Assembly (NCBI RefSeq): GCF_900101435.1
Contig: NZ_FMZH01000007.1
Coordinates: 310,001 to 374,000, forward strand
Source of the DNA: Pedobacter soli
GTDB taxonomy: Bacteria > Bacteroidota > Bacteroidia > Sphingobacteriales > Sphingobacteriaceae
Length of the DNA: 64,000 bases
Direction: 5' to 3'
The position numbers and the translations under genes were made by a program. Position 1 is the stretch's first letter, and each line of letters begins with the position of its first letter. A model generated the notes under the pieces. That model made no database searches and was not told the origin of the DNA. It saw nothing but the letters and a program-made list of their open reading frames with translations. Below are positions 32,260-40,048 of this stretch, piece by piece.

Positions 32260-33483
32260 CTAATCCGTTACCGGCAGGCTTTCCCGTTTGGGTAATGAAA
32301 TAAAAAACGAACTGCCCAAGTCTTTGCCGGCGCTTGTAGCCCAAACCTTACCACCATGCAGCTGTACCAACGTTTTAACAATGTAAAGGCCAATTCCGTT
32401 CGAGCGCTCTTTTGCAGTTGGCACAGATGATAGTCTGGCAAACTTAGTAAAAAGCCTGGTGATGTCTTCTGCCGTCATGCCAACGCCATTGTCTTTAAAT
32501 TCGAAGACAATATCGTTTATTTGATCACTGCAATTTACGGTTATTTCTGCCCCAATGTGTGAGTACTTAATGGCATTGCTTAACAGGTTGGTTAAAACAT
32601 CGGTAATCCGCTCCTGGTCTACCTGGATATAGCCACCCGTTTGGCAATTTATTTTAATGGTTTGTTGTTTTTGTTTTAAAGCAAAATCGAAAGTTGTGGC
32701 AACAGTATTGAGCAAATCGGTTACTTCAACGGTTTCAAATTTCAAATCAATAGAGGCATTCTCATTTTTGGCTTCGTTTAGCAGGTTATTCATCGTTTGT
32801 TCAATGTTCCTGCCCGTTAGTTCAATTTTGTTGCCTAGTGATACAAGTTTTTCCTGGCTAAGTAAACCTTTGCCTAAAAGTTGTCCGTAAGCAACCAGTG
32901 AGGTTGCGGGGTTTTTCATGTCGTGGGCAAGGCGATGCAGGCGGTCATCGTAAGCGCGTACCGAAACCCGGTTAATGAGGCGCGATTCGAGTTTTTCGAG
33001 CGTAATGCGCGCCAGCCATTTCAGTATGGTTAACTGCTCTTCTTCAATATCGTAACGGGGTTTATCGTCCATTACACTTACAGCTCCGATTACAAAACCT
33101 TCCATCGTGGTAATGGGTGCCGCAGCATAAAACCTGATTCCGTTATCCATTTCAACGTAGGGGCAATCTTTAGCCTCAACAGAAGTTTCAGTATCTTCGA
33201 TCAGGGTAATTTCTGCCGATTGTGAGGCGATGGTACATAGGCTGTCTTCCTTTTTAATCACTGTAACCTGTATAGGGCTGGTATTGGCTTTAAAATAAAC
33301 CTGTTTGTCATCAATAAACGAAACAAATGATCCCGCTGCTTTAAAAGTGATCTTGGCAATTTCTGCAATCAGATCGAAAAGAAGTTCAGGTGGGGTGTCA
33401 ATAATATCATAACGCCTGAGCTTATTAAGGCGTTGTGATTCGTAATAAGATGTAGTATTTGAGGGTTTGCTAAACTTACTCAT
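32260..33483 (-). CDS. GAF-domain sensor histidine kinase, soluble
   Basis: A 407-residue kinase without membrane segments. An N-terminal GAF domain (about residues 28-170) precedes the HisKA dimerisation helices with the phosphoacceptor in RLAHDMKNPATSL, and then the HATPase domain (about 285-400) with N box LLSNAIKYS, G1 DNGVGM and G2 NGIGLYIVKTLV. It senses a cytoplasmic signal. No response-regulator gene adjoins it, so the partner is elsewhere. The gene is preceded by TATATTTG (minus, 33535-33528). Confidence 0.9.
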   Translation of the reverse strand: MSKFSKPSNTTSYYESQRLNKLRRYDIIDTPPELLFDLIAEIAKITFKAAGSFVSFIDDKQVYFKANTSPIQVTVIKKEDSLCTIASQSAEITLIEDTETSVEAKDCPYVEMDNGIRFYAAAPITTMEGFVIGAVSVMDDKPRYDIEEEQLTILKWLARITLEKLESRLINRVSVRAYDDRLHRLAHDMKNPATSLVAYGQLLGKGLLSQEKLVSLGNKIELTGRNIEQTMNNLLNEAKNENASIDLKFETVEVTDLLNTVATTFDFALKQKQQTIKINCQTGGYIQVDQERITDVLTNLLSNAIKYSHIGAEITVNCSDQINDIVFEFKDNGVGMTAEDITRLFTKFARLSSVPTAKERSNGIGLYIVKTLVQLHGGKVWATSAGKDLGSSFFISLPKRESLPVTD

Positions 33484-33527
33484 GCACGGGTACTGTTTTA
33501 AAAATTTACTATAGCTAAGGTCTCTAA

Positions 33528-33535
33528 CAAATATA
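33528..33535 (-). promoter_or_regulatory. -7 promoter element of the GAF histidine kinase
   Basis: TATATTTG on the minus strand, with a TTG 21 bases further upstream (33559-33557). This is slightly longer than the usual spacer. Confidence 0.45.
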
Positions 33536-33663
33536 AAACAAAGAAGTTTTGTTTGCCAAATTTAGCTTAGCCCGATGGGGAATGTGTCGGAATTGTTAAT
33601 CCAGGTGTGAATGTTTACAGTTTGGCATGAAAAGATATTTAATGTAAGAGAATGCAATAACAG

Positions 33664-34416
33664 CTACTTTTTGTCCAAATTTGCTTCGTTAATAAGCTGG
33701 TTGATAATTTTTAGGAATGAGTTTGATTCTTGTGATTGCTCTTCTCCGTTGCTTTCTAATGGAAAATTGCCTTCTATATAGCGTAAAATGCCATCTTTAT
33801 CAATAAATAGATTTTTCGGAATCGACGATATTTTTAAGCTTCTTTTGTATGATTCGCCATTTTCCAATGCCAAGAAATTAAATCCTTTGTCTTTAACAAA
33901 TTGTTTTAAATCATCACGGAGGGCGTTATTCTCAGTAATGGAGATGAAATTCATCTCTGCACCGTACTTTTCCTTTAGTTTGCTTAGTGTCGGCATCTCT
34001 GCGATGCATGGCCCACAGTAAGTAGCCCAAAAGTTAATAAGTGTTGGCTTACCTAAAAACTGATTTGATGTAAAAGCTTTGCCATCCAAATCTTTTAGTT
34101 CAAAGTGCGGAATTTTCTTGCCTAAAAGTAAGAAAGTAGAATCCTGTTTGAAGGAGAATTTAAAAGCTGATTTATCTGTTGTTTTGTGTGCATCAAACCG
34201 CAGATAATTGATCACGGTATCTTTTTTTGTGATTTTATGGTAAATGGTCGTAGTAATATCAAGGTCGGAGGGTAATCCTTTCGACATTTTATCGTAGATA
34301 GATTTTATTTCTGCTTCAGTAAAAAACTTTTGGGTATTGAAAGTATAGATATTGATTTGCGAATAAGCTTTTTGAGTAACCACTAGTATTAAGCAGTACA
34401 ATAAAAAATGTCTCAT
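33664..34416 (-). CDS. TlpA-like thioredoxin-fold protein, exported
   Basis: A 250-residue protein with a signal peptide (cleaved near KAYSQ), an N-terminal region of unknown fold (about residues 20-105) and a TlpA/ResA-type thioredoxin domain (about 108-245) with the active site NFWATYCGPCIAEMP. It is likely a periplasmic disulfide reductant. It stands alone. Its 5' side is a 770-base geneless stretch, and no consensus promoter was recognised immediately upstream. Confidence 0.88.
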   Translation of the reverse strand: MRHFLLYCLILVVTQKAYSQINIYTFNTQKFFTEAEIKSIYDKMSKGLPSDLDITTTIYHKITKKDTVINYLRFDAHKTTDKSAFKFSFKQDSTFLLLGKKIPHFELKDLDGKAFTSNQFLGKPTLINFWATYCGPCIAEMPTLSKLKEKYGAEMNFISITENNALRDDLKQFVKDKGFNFLALENGESYKRSLKISSIPKNLFIDKDGILRYIEGNFPLESNGEEQSQESNSFLKIINQLINEANLDKK

Positions 34417-34607
34417 GTTGGCTGATTAAATAATTTATCCTAATATATGTATTGTAGATTAATGTTCTATGTAGATAATCCTTTTCGTTTGGGAATAACG
34501 ATGTAGATGGCTTTAAAATCTTAATGTATAGCAGATAAAATCTTTCTTCTCCTTGCTAAAAGGATGCGCATGCAAATGAAAACATAAATAAAAACCCCGT
34601 ATAAAAG

Positions 34608-34642
34608 AAAAGAGATACTCCATCCAGACGTATCTCTTTTTT
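34608..34642. terminator. Bidirectional terminator hairpin in a geneless stretch
   Basis: An 11-bp perfect stem, AAAAGAGATAC with GTATCTCTTTT, around an 11-base loop, with T-runs on both strands. It lies 150 bases downstream (minus strand) of a TATATTTG promoter element and would end a short minus-strand transcript. Confidence 0.7.
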
Positions 34643-34763
34643 CTAACCAAATATAAACCTGTTATGAGCCAGGCTTTGTCTTTAACCTTCTTTCTAAACC
34701 TGGGTTTATCCAGAAAGTGATTTATCTTTTTCTATTGATAACAAACATCGTTCCGTTTATTAT
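34608..34763 (-). ncRNA. Candidate operator-controlled small RNA, about 155 nt
   Basis: On the minus strand a TATATTTG -7 element (34775-34768) is followed by about 155 bases without a plausible protein gene and then the terminator at 34608-34640. The shared palindrome site B (34789-34807) overlaps the expected -33 position. A CCAGG/CCTGG pair inside suggests folding. It may be a small RNA under the same control as the glycolytic genes. A very short ORF (34722-34835) that begins upstream of this start was judged unlikely. Confidence 0.33.
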
Positions 34764-34767
34764 GATA

Positions 34768-34775
34768 CAAATATA
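34768..34775 (-). promoter_or_regulatory. -7 promoter element next to palindrome site B
   Basis: TATATTTG on the minus strand. The position 19 bases upstream reads TTT, inside the palindrome, so a bound regulator would block or contact RNA polymerase here. Confidence 0.5.
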
Positions 34776-34788
34776 GGAAAAAATTTGA

Positions 34789-34807
34789 TAGTGTAAAAAA
34801 TACACTA
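34789..34807. promoter_or_regulatory. Shared 19-bp palindrome, site B
   Basis: TAGTGTAAAAAATACACTA is the most symmetrical of the four copies, with perfect 7-bp arms around five A residues. It sits in the 773-base geneless region between the TlpA-like gene and gap, over a minus-strand promoter. The rest of that region (34808-35120) is extremely AT-rich and shows no gene. A TATCTTTG element (minus, 34898-34891) is the only other signal seen. Confidence 0.65.
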
Positions 34808-35120
34808 AGAAAATTTTAAGTATTTTTTTTGTCATTTTTTATTTCCTGTTCCTTTTCTGTAAGCTTTTAGGATTTAAAATGATCGTACCACAAAGATAAG
34901 GCAAAAAAGTGTTAACTAATTGTTAAATATTGTCAATTTATAGCGCGATTTTAGTCAAACGTTTGTTTAAACTTTAGTTAATGTTGTTTTTTTTGAAATT
35001 TCGGGTTTATTTTTAGTTTTATTTGGTGTGTAAGGTCGATTTTTGATTTTTAAATTAAATAAATTGCTGTTTTAGCTTGATTTTAAAATAGAATTTATAG
35101 GTGAAAATGCTGTTTAAAAT

Positions 35121-35158
35121 AAAAAGGCAGCATTAAATTAATAATGCTGCCTTTTTTT
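35121..35158. terminator. Bidirectional terminator of the pfkA-gap operon
   Basis: A 15-bp perfect stem, AAAAAGGCAGCATTA with TAATGCTGCCTTTTT, around a 6-base loop. It lies 32 bases beyond the gap stop codon and has T-runs on both strands. Confidence 0.85.
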
Positions 35159-35189
35159 AGTGTAATGCTGCGCTTAGCGCCTCTTTTTA

Positions 35190-36188
35190 TTATAAACTAG
35201 CGTAGTATTCTACGAATTTAGCTAATGCTGAAGAATATCCCCACTCGTTATCGTACCAAGATACCACTTTTACGAAATTATCGTTCAAAGAGATACCTGC
35301 TTTTGCGTCGAAAATAGAAGCGTGATCATCACCAATAAAGTCTGAAGAAACAACTTCATCCTCAGTATAACCTAGTACGCCTTTTAAATCACCTTCAGAA
35401 GCAGCTTTCATCGCAGCTTTAATTTGCTCGTAAGTAGCTGGTTTTTCTAAACGTGCAGTTAAGTCTACAACAGAAACGTCAGCAACAGGAACGCGGAAAG
35501 ACATACCTGTTAATTTTCCTTTTAATTCAGGAAGTACCATACCTACAGCTTTAGCAGCACCGGTTGATGAAGGGATGATGTTAGAGAAACCACCACGTCC
35601 ACCTCTCCAGTCTTTAGCTGATGGGCTATCAACAGTTTTCTGAGTTGCAGTTACCGCGTGGATTGTACTCATTAAACCTTCAACAATACCGAAGTTATCG
35701 TTTAACACTTTAGCAATTGGTGCTAAACAGTTAGTAGTACAAGATGCGTTAGAAACGATAGTCTGATCTGCAGTTAATTTATCGTGGTTAACACCCATTA
35801 CGTAAGTAGGGATGTCGCTATCTTTAGCCGGAGCAGAGAAAACTACTTTTTTTGCACCTGCAGCGATGTGTTTCTCAGCATCAACACGGGTTAAGAATAA
35901 ACCGGTTGATTCGATTACCACTTCAACACCTACAGCATCCCATTTCAAATCAGCAGGGTTTCTTTCTGAAGTAACACGGATAGTTTTACCGTTTACTACA
36001 AGATTTCCGCCAACTACTTCAATCGTACCATCAAATTTACCGTGTGTTGTATCATATTTTAACATGTAAGCCATGTAATCCGGATCAATTAAGTCGTTAA
36101 TGGCTACAATATCTAATCCTCTTTTTAATGCGGCTCTGAAAACCAGTCGGCCAATACGGCCAAAGCCGTTTATTCCAATTTTGCTCAT
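35190..36188 (-). CDS. gap: Glyceraldehyde-3-phosphate dehydrogenase, type I
   Basis: A 332-residue glycolytic enzyme that oxidises glyceraldehyde 3-phosphate with NAD. The nucleotide-binding start is KIGINGFGRIGRLVFRA, the active-site cysteine is in SNASCTTNCLAP (about residue 152), and the C-terminal WYDNEWGYS is complete. It is the third gene of a minus-strand operon (pfkA, BadF-like protein, gap) with gaps of 1 and 8 bases, so two key glycolytic steps are co-expressed. The operon begins at the shared palindrome site C. Confidence 0.97.
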   Translation of the reverse strand: MSKIGINGFGRIGRLVFRAALKRGLDIVAINDLIDPDYMAYMLKYDTTHGKFDGTIEVVGGNLVVNGKTIRVTSERNPADLKWDAVGVEVVIESTGLFLTRVDAEKHIAAGAKKVVFSAPAKDSDIPTYVMGVNHDKLTADQTIVSNASCTTNCLAPIAKVLNDNFGIVEGLMSTIHAVTATQKTVDSPSAKDWRGGRGGFSNIIPSSTGAAKAVGMVLPELKGKLTGMSFRVPVADVSVVDLTARLEKPATYEQIKAAMKAASEGDLKGVLGYTEDEVVSSDFIGDDHASIFDAKAGISLNDNFVKVVSWYDNEWGYSSALAKFVEYYASL

Positions 36189-36196
36189 TGTTTTTG

Positions 36197-37039
36197 TTAA
36201 TTAATGTAATGTTTTAATAAATTCTGTATTGGTTCTTTAATAATGCTTTTAATTTCAAGGTTGTATTTACCTGCTACTAACCTTAAGCGGTCTTCGAGCT
36301 CGGCAGCTACTTTGCCTACAATATGCAGTTCCTTGTTAGGGTATTTCTCCACTGTTGGTAAAATATAGGTTTCAATATATTTTACAAATCCTTCGTCAAT
36401 CAGCTTACGGATGTATTCGTGTTTGCTGTTTTGTGTAACGAAATCGAAAAACGAAGTTAAAAAAATATTCGCCTGCGGCTTATTGTAAATGCGTTCTAAA
36501 ATTTGAGGGCGGTCCAGATTGTGTGTTAACAAGAATTTGGTTTCAATATCTTTTGGCAGTTTATGGCTTAAAAACTCTCTGAGTATCATTTTCCCAAAGT
36601 AATTTGAAGAACCTTCGTCACCCAGTATATAACCCAATCCAAAGTTATTGTTAAGCGGCTTTTTTCCATCAAAGTAGGCACAGTGTGCACCACTACCCAA
36701 CATACCTACGATACCCGGTTTGTTGTAACAGGCTGCTTTGGCTGCGCCGAACATATCATTTTCGACTACAACTTTGCTGTATTTGAAAAACGAAGAAAGG
36801 GTTTTGGCCAGCTCTTCTTTCCTGTCGGCCGATGATGCACCAGCGGCAAAGAAATAAATTTTCTTTATGTTCTCTGCGTTGTTAACCAGGGCTACCTTTT
36901 TATTGAGGATCTGCAACATCGTTTTCGGATCAACAAAGCAGGGGTTTAATCCCGTAGTATTGCAATGTGCCACCACTTGTCCATTTTGGGTGATTTTCCA
37001 AAATGCCGTTTTCGATCCGCTGTAAACAACCGCTATCAT
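36197..37039 (-). CDS. BadF/BadG-type kinase-like protein with degenerate active site
   Basis: A 280-residue ASKHA-fold protein related to N-acetylglucosamine kinase. Compared with its paralog at 38967, the phosphate-1 loop DGGSTKT has become YSGSKTAFW, so the conserved aspartate is lost, and GTGTNS has become GSGAHC. The motif GDEGSSNYFGK and the second-domain aspartate (ENDMFGAAKAA) remain. It lies between pfkA and gap with 1- and 8-base gaps. It may be a sugar-sensing pseudokinase or a kinase with altered chemistry. Loss of activity is an inference from these residues alone. Confidence 0.8.
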   Translation of the reverse strand: MIAVVYSGSKTAFWKITQNGQVVAHCNTTGLNPCFVDPKTMLQILNKKVALVNNAENIKKIYFFAAGASSADRKEELAKTLSSFFKYSKVVVENDMFGAAKAACYNKPGIVGMLGSGAHCAYFDGKKPLNNNFGLGYILGDEGSSNYFGKMILREFLSHKLPKDIETKFLLTHNLDRPQILERIYNKPQANIFLTSFFDFVTQNSKHEYIRKLIDEGFVKYIETYILPTVEKYPNKELHIVGKVAAELEDRLRLVAGKYNLEIKSIIKEPIQNLLKHYIN

Positions 37040-37040
37040 A

Positions 37041-38030
37041 TTATATAGAAAGTACTTCGGTCATTTCCAATAAATCGGGTTCGAGCTTGAAGGAATGTGC
37101 CGTTAAAGCCTCCTTAATGCTGGTTAATTTAATTTCGTTTCCTTTTAATCCTACCATTTGTTCAGTTTCTCCTGCAATTAACGCATTTACTGCGGCAAAA
37201 CCTAACCTGCTGCCTAAAATACGGTCATAACTGCTCGGACTACCACCGCGTTGCAGGTGACCAAGGATGGTAACTTTGGTATCGTAGTGATCAAAAGCTT
37301 CTTTTACCCGCTTGGCAATATCGTAAGCACCGCCTTGTTTATGCCCTTCGGCAACAATTACAATGCTCGATGATTTTTTAGTTGCTGCACCCAGAGCAAG
37401 TTTATCAATCAGATCAGTTACACTGGTTTCTTTTTCTGGTAGTAAAACTGCTTCGGCACCACTGGCAATCGAACTTCTTAAGGCAATACAACCCGAATCG
37501 CGACCCATTACTTCAATGAAGAATAAGCGGTCGTGCGCATCGGCGGTATCCCTGATTTTATCAATGGCTTCAATTACAGTATTAATTGCTGTATCGTAAC
37601 CCAATGTAAAATCAGATCCTACAAGGTCGTTATCAATTGTGCCGGGTATACCGATTACCTTCACGCCAAAATTTTCAGAAAAACGTTTGGCGCCCGTAAA
37701 GGTTCCATCTCCGCCAATCACAACTAAGGCATCGATATCATTTTTCTTTAAATTGTTGTAGGCAATCTGCTGACCTTCGTCTGTTTTAAACTCTAAACAG
37801 CGTGCAGTTTTTAATATGGTACCGCCCAGGTGTAGTATATTACTTACCGAACGGGCATCCATTGGTTTTATGTTGTCGTTAATTAAACCCTGGTATCCTT
37901 GCATTACACCATACATATTAATGCCATGGTAAATACCGGTACGAACAACAGCTCTGATCGCAGCATTCATTCCGGGGGCATCACCACCAGAAGTTAATAC
38001 AGCTATATTTTTAATATTTGGCTTCATCAT
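37041..38030 (-). CDS. pfkA: ATP-dependent 6-phosphofructokinase
   Basis: A 329-residue enzyme that phosphorylates fructose 6-phosphate. The N-terminal ATP loop is LTSGGDAPGMNAAIRA, and the motif GGDGTFTGAKRF has a glycine at the position that separates ATP-dependent from pyrophosphate-dependent forms. The catalytic region GTIDNDLVGSDFTLGYDTA and effector-site residues are present. Two adjacent ATG codons compete for the start. A TATATTCG -7-like element (minus, 38047-38040) ends 9 bases before the first ATG, so the mRNA has almost no leader. The palindrome site C fills the promoter spacer. Confidence 0.96.
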   Translation of the reverse strand: MMKPNIKNIAVLTSGGDAPGMNAAIRAVVRTGIYHGINMYGVMQGYQGLINDNIKPMDARSVSNILHLGGTILKTARCLEFKTDEGQQIAYNNLKKNDIDALVVIGGDGTFTGAKRFSENFGVKVIGIPGTIDNDLVGSDFTLGYDTAINTVIEAIDKIRDTADAHDRLFFIEVMGRDSGCIALRSSIASGAEAVLLPEKETSVTDLIDKLALGAATKKSSSIVIVAEGHKQGGAYDIAKRVKEAFDHYDTKVTILGHLQRGGSPSSYDRILGSRLGFAAVNALIAGETEQMVGLKGNEIKLTSIKEALTAHSFKLEPDLLEMTEVLSI

Positions 38031-38047
38031 TATATTATACGAATATA

Positions 38048-38066
38048 GTGTGTAATTTTTACACTA
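38048..38066. promoter_or_regulatory. Shared 19-bp palindrome, site C (pfkA / NUDIX regulator)
   Basis: GTGTGTAATTTTTACACTA has the core GTGTA-N5-TACAC. It lies 18 bases upstream of pfkA and 75 bases upstream of the NUDIX regulator on the other strand, which suggests control of the operon and autoregulation. Confidence 0.65.
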
Positions 38067-38140
38067 AGTAATTTTTTTTATTTTTTTTACTTAATATTGA
38101 AAGTCATACCTTTATCTGCTTAAAATAATTAATTTTTACT

Positions 38141-38830
38141 TTGGAACAAATTTTACCTCACTTAGATTCTGTATTCTCGATAGATTGCGTTTTGTTTGGA
38201 TTTGATGGTAAGGAATTAAAAATCCTGCTAATTGAAAGGAATGAAGAACCGTTTAAAGATTGGTGGGCTTTGCCCGGTAATATTGTTGGTCCAGACGAGA
38301 GTTTAGATCAGTCTGCCTCTCGGATTTTATACGAACTTACGGGTTTGCGCGGCATATATATGGAGCAATATTATGCTTTTGGCGATCCGTACAGGCACCC
38401 GCAGGGTAGGGTAATTACCCTGGCTTATTATGCGTTGATCCGTTTAGGGGGTGATAAAGAATTACGTCCGATCAGTACCTACGCCAAACGTGCCAACTGG
38501 TTGCCGATTACCGATTTGCCAAAACTGGCTTTCGATCACCAAAAAATATACGATAAAGGTTTAGAAAAAATAAAACGCCGGATTAAACACCAGCCCATTG
38601 CTTTTGAACTTTTACCCGAAAAATTTACCCTTACCCAGTTACAGCATGTGTACGAACTGGTATTGGGCAAAAAATTAGATAAACGGAATTTCAGGAAGAA
38701 GATTGTAAGTTTCGGTGTGCTGAAAGAATTGGATGAGAAACAAAAAGGCGTATCGTATCGCGCAGCTACATTATACCGTTTCGACAAAAGAAAATATGCC
38801 AAGCTTTTTGGTAAGGAGATTTCGTTCTAA
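38141..38830 (+). CDS. NUDIX-domain transcriptional regulator, NrtR family
   Basis: A 229-residue protein with an N-terminal NUDIX-like domain (about residues 12-140, FSIDCVLFGFDGKELKILLIER, WWALPGNIVGPDE) and a C-terminal winged helix (about 150-225, FTLTQLQHVYELVLGKKLDKRNFRKKIVSFGVL). This is the NrtR/AraR arrangement. The NUDIX box glutamates are not all conserved, so it probably senses a ligand rather than hydrolysing one. Known Bacteroidota members control sugar catabolism. The start is a TTG at 38141, as no ATG fits. It diverges from pfkA over palindrome site C and is the likely binder of all four palindromes. Confidence 0.88.
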   Translation: MEQILPHLDSVFSIDCVLFGFDGKELKILLIERNEEPFKDWWALPGNIVGPDESLDQSASRILYELTGLRGIYMEQYYAFGDPYRHPQGRVITLAYYALIRLGGDKELRPISTYAKRANWLPITDLPKLAFDHQKIYDKGLEKIKRRIKHQPIAFELLPEKFTLTQLQHVYELVLGKKLDKRNFRKKIVSFGVLKELDEKQKGVSYRAATLYRFDKRKYAKLFGKEISF

Positions 38831-38831
38831 G

Positions 38832-38867
38832 CTGAAAGACCAAAGCTAAAAGACTAAAGCTGGAAAT
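38832..38867. repeat. Short imperfect tandem repeat
   Basis: CTGAAAGACCAAAG and CTAAAAGACTAAAG lie head to tail (38832-38859), followed by a partial third copy. This type of simple intergenic repeat follows the NUDIX gene and is probably neutral. Confidence 0.45.
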
Positions 38868-38879
38868 GCTTATAAAAGA

Positions 38880-38920
38880 AAACCCGGGTTTGAATTTCAA
38901 ATCCGGGTTTTTATTTTTTT
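38880..38920 (+). terminator. Intrinsic terminator of the NUDIX regulator gene
   Basis: AAACCCGG pairs with CCGGGTTT with an inner TTTGAA/TTCAAA stem, followed by TTATTTTTTTT. Confidence 0.85.
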
Positions 38921-38966
38921 TGGTTTCAGTATTGTTAACTTCAAACTGAAAACTGCCAACGCTAAA

Positions 38967-39827
38967 CTATACTTTAGGCGCTAACTCCAGATGGTAGTGT
39001 ACCAAATCATCTATAGGTGAACGGATAATTTTACCCACGCCCATTTCGTAACGATCGGCAACAATACTTAAAATATCGCGGAAACTATAACCTACAGAAC
39101 CTACGCAGTTTAATTTGTGGTCTTTGTAGTTTGGATAGTGGATAACCAAAGCTTCGAAAAATGCAGTAAAGGCATAATCGATAGTGCTGAAAGCATAATC
39201 TTCGTAGTTATCTTTAAAATCGTATAAGAATTTACTAAAGCTTGCGCAAAAACGGTTTGGCAATGGTTTGTTGTAAATGTTATCGAAAATATCTTCGTTG
39301 GTTAATGCGTAGTTATCATAAAAAGCTTCACGTAAACCTTTTGGCATGTAACCTTTCATGTAATCGCTTAAAATACGTTTACCAATGTACGAACCGCTAC
39401 CTTCATCACCTAAGAAATAACCTAAAGAATCGATGTTCATGGTAATTTCGCTTCCATCATACAGGCATGAGTTGGTACCTGTACCTAAAATAGCTGCAAA
39501 TCCTGGCTCGTTTCCAAGAAGTGCCCTGCAAGAGGCAAGTAAATCATGGCCTACAAAAACGCTTGCATTGGTGAAAATCTGTTTCATGGCATCGGCCACG
39601 ATTTTCACATTTGCTGGTGTAGAACAACCGGCACCGTAGTAATAAACCGCTGTTAGTTTCTCTCTTTCCAAGTGGTCTGGAAGAGTCTCATTTAAAGACT
39701 TTACAATGTACTCTTCTTTGGAAAAATATGGATTGTAACCTTCAGTGTTAAAGTAAATTTTTCTGCCGGCCTCGTTAATCAGACACCAATTTGTTTTGGT
39801 CGATCCGCCGTCTGCAATTACTATCAT
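38967..39827 (-). CDS. BadF/BadG-family N-acetylglucosamine kinase-like protein
   Basis: A 286-residue ASKHA-fold sugar kinase with intact motifs: phosphate-1 VIADGGSTKTNW, the catalytic aspartate in FVGHDLLASCRALL, phosphate-2 LGTGTNSCLYDG, and GDEGSGSYIGK. The likely substrate is N-acetylglucosamine or a related hexose. It is the active paralog of the degenerate copy in the pfkA-gap operon. It diverges from ltaE across palindrome site D, so it may be under the same NUDIX regulator. Confidence 0.85.
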   Translation of the reverse strand: MIVIADGGSTKTNWCLINEAGRKIYFNTEGYNPYFSKEEYIVKSLNETLPDHLEREKLTAVYYYGAGCSTPANVKIVADAMKQIFTNASVFVGHDLLASCRALLGNEPGFAAILGTGTNSCLYDGSEITMNIDSLGYFLGDEGSGSYIGKRILSDYMKGYMPKGLREAFYDNYALTNEDIFDNIYNKPLPNRFCASFSKFLYDFKDNYEDYAFSTIDYAFTAFFEALVIHYPNYKDHKLNCVGSVGYSFRDILSIVADRYEMGVGKIIRSPIDDLVHYHLELAPKV

Positions 39828-39931
39828 TTTTATTTATTTTTGGTTTTAGCACGATAAAAGTATAAAAAGTCTTATATTTTGTATCCTTTTTTTTAATAAT
39901 TTTTTAACAATTTGTTGTTGCTGAAAATTAA

Positions 39932-39950
39932 GTGTGTAAAAAATACACTA
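39932..39950. promoter_or_regulatory. Shared 19-bp palindrome, site D (BadF kinase / ltaE)
   Basis: GTGTGTAAAAAATACACTA has the same arms as site C. It lies about 100 bases from both divergent start codons (39827 minus, 40049 plus). Confidence 0.6.
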
Positions 39951-40048
39951 TATAGCGCGCTTAATGGCCGAAAAACCTTAAAATTATACCAGAAAAGGCA
40001 TTGGTCTTTTTTTGAACATCACGAATTTTTTTACAATCGAATAGCGAA

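Noticed and set aside
34722..34835. 37-codon minus-strand ORF across palindrome site B
   Set aside because: It is very AT-rich and lysine/isoleucine-biased as expected by chance, and the operator and a promoter element lie inside it.
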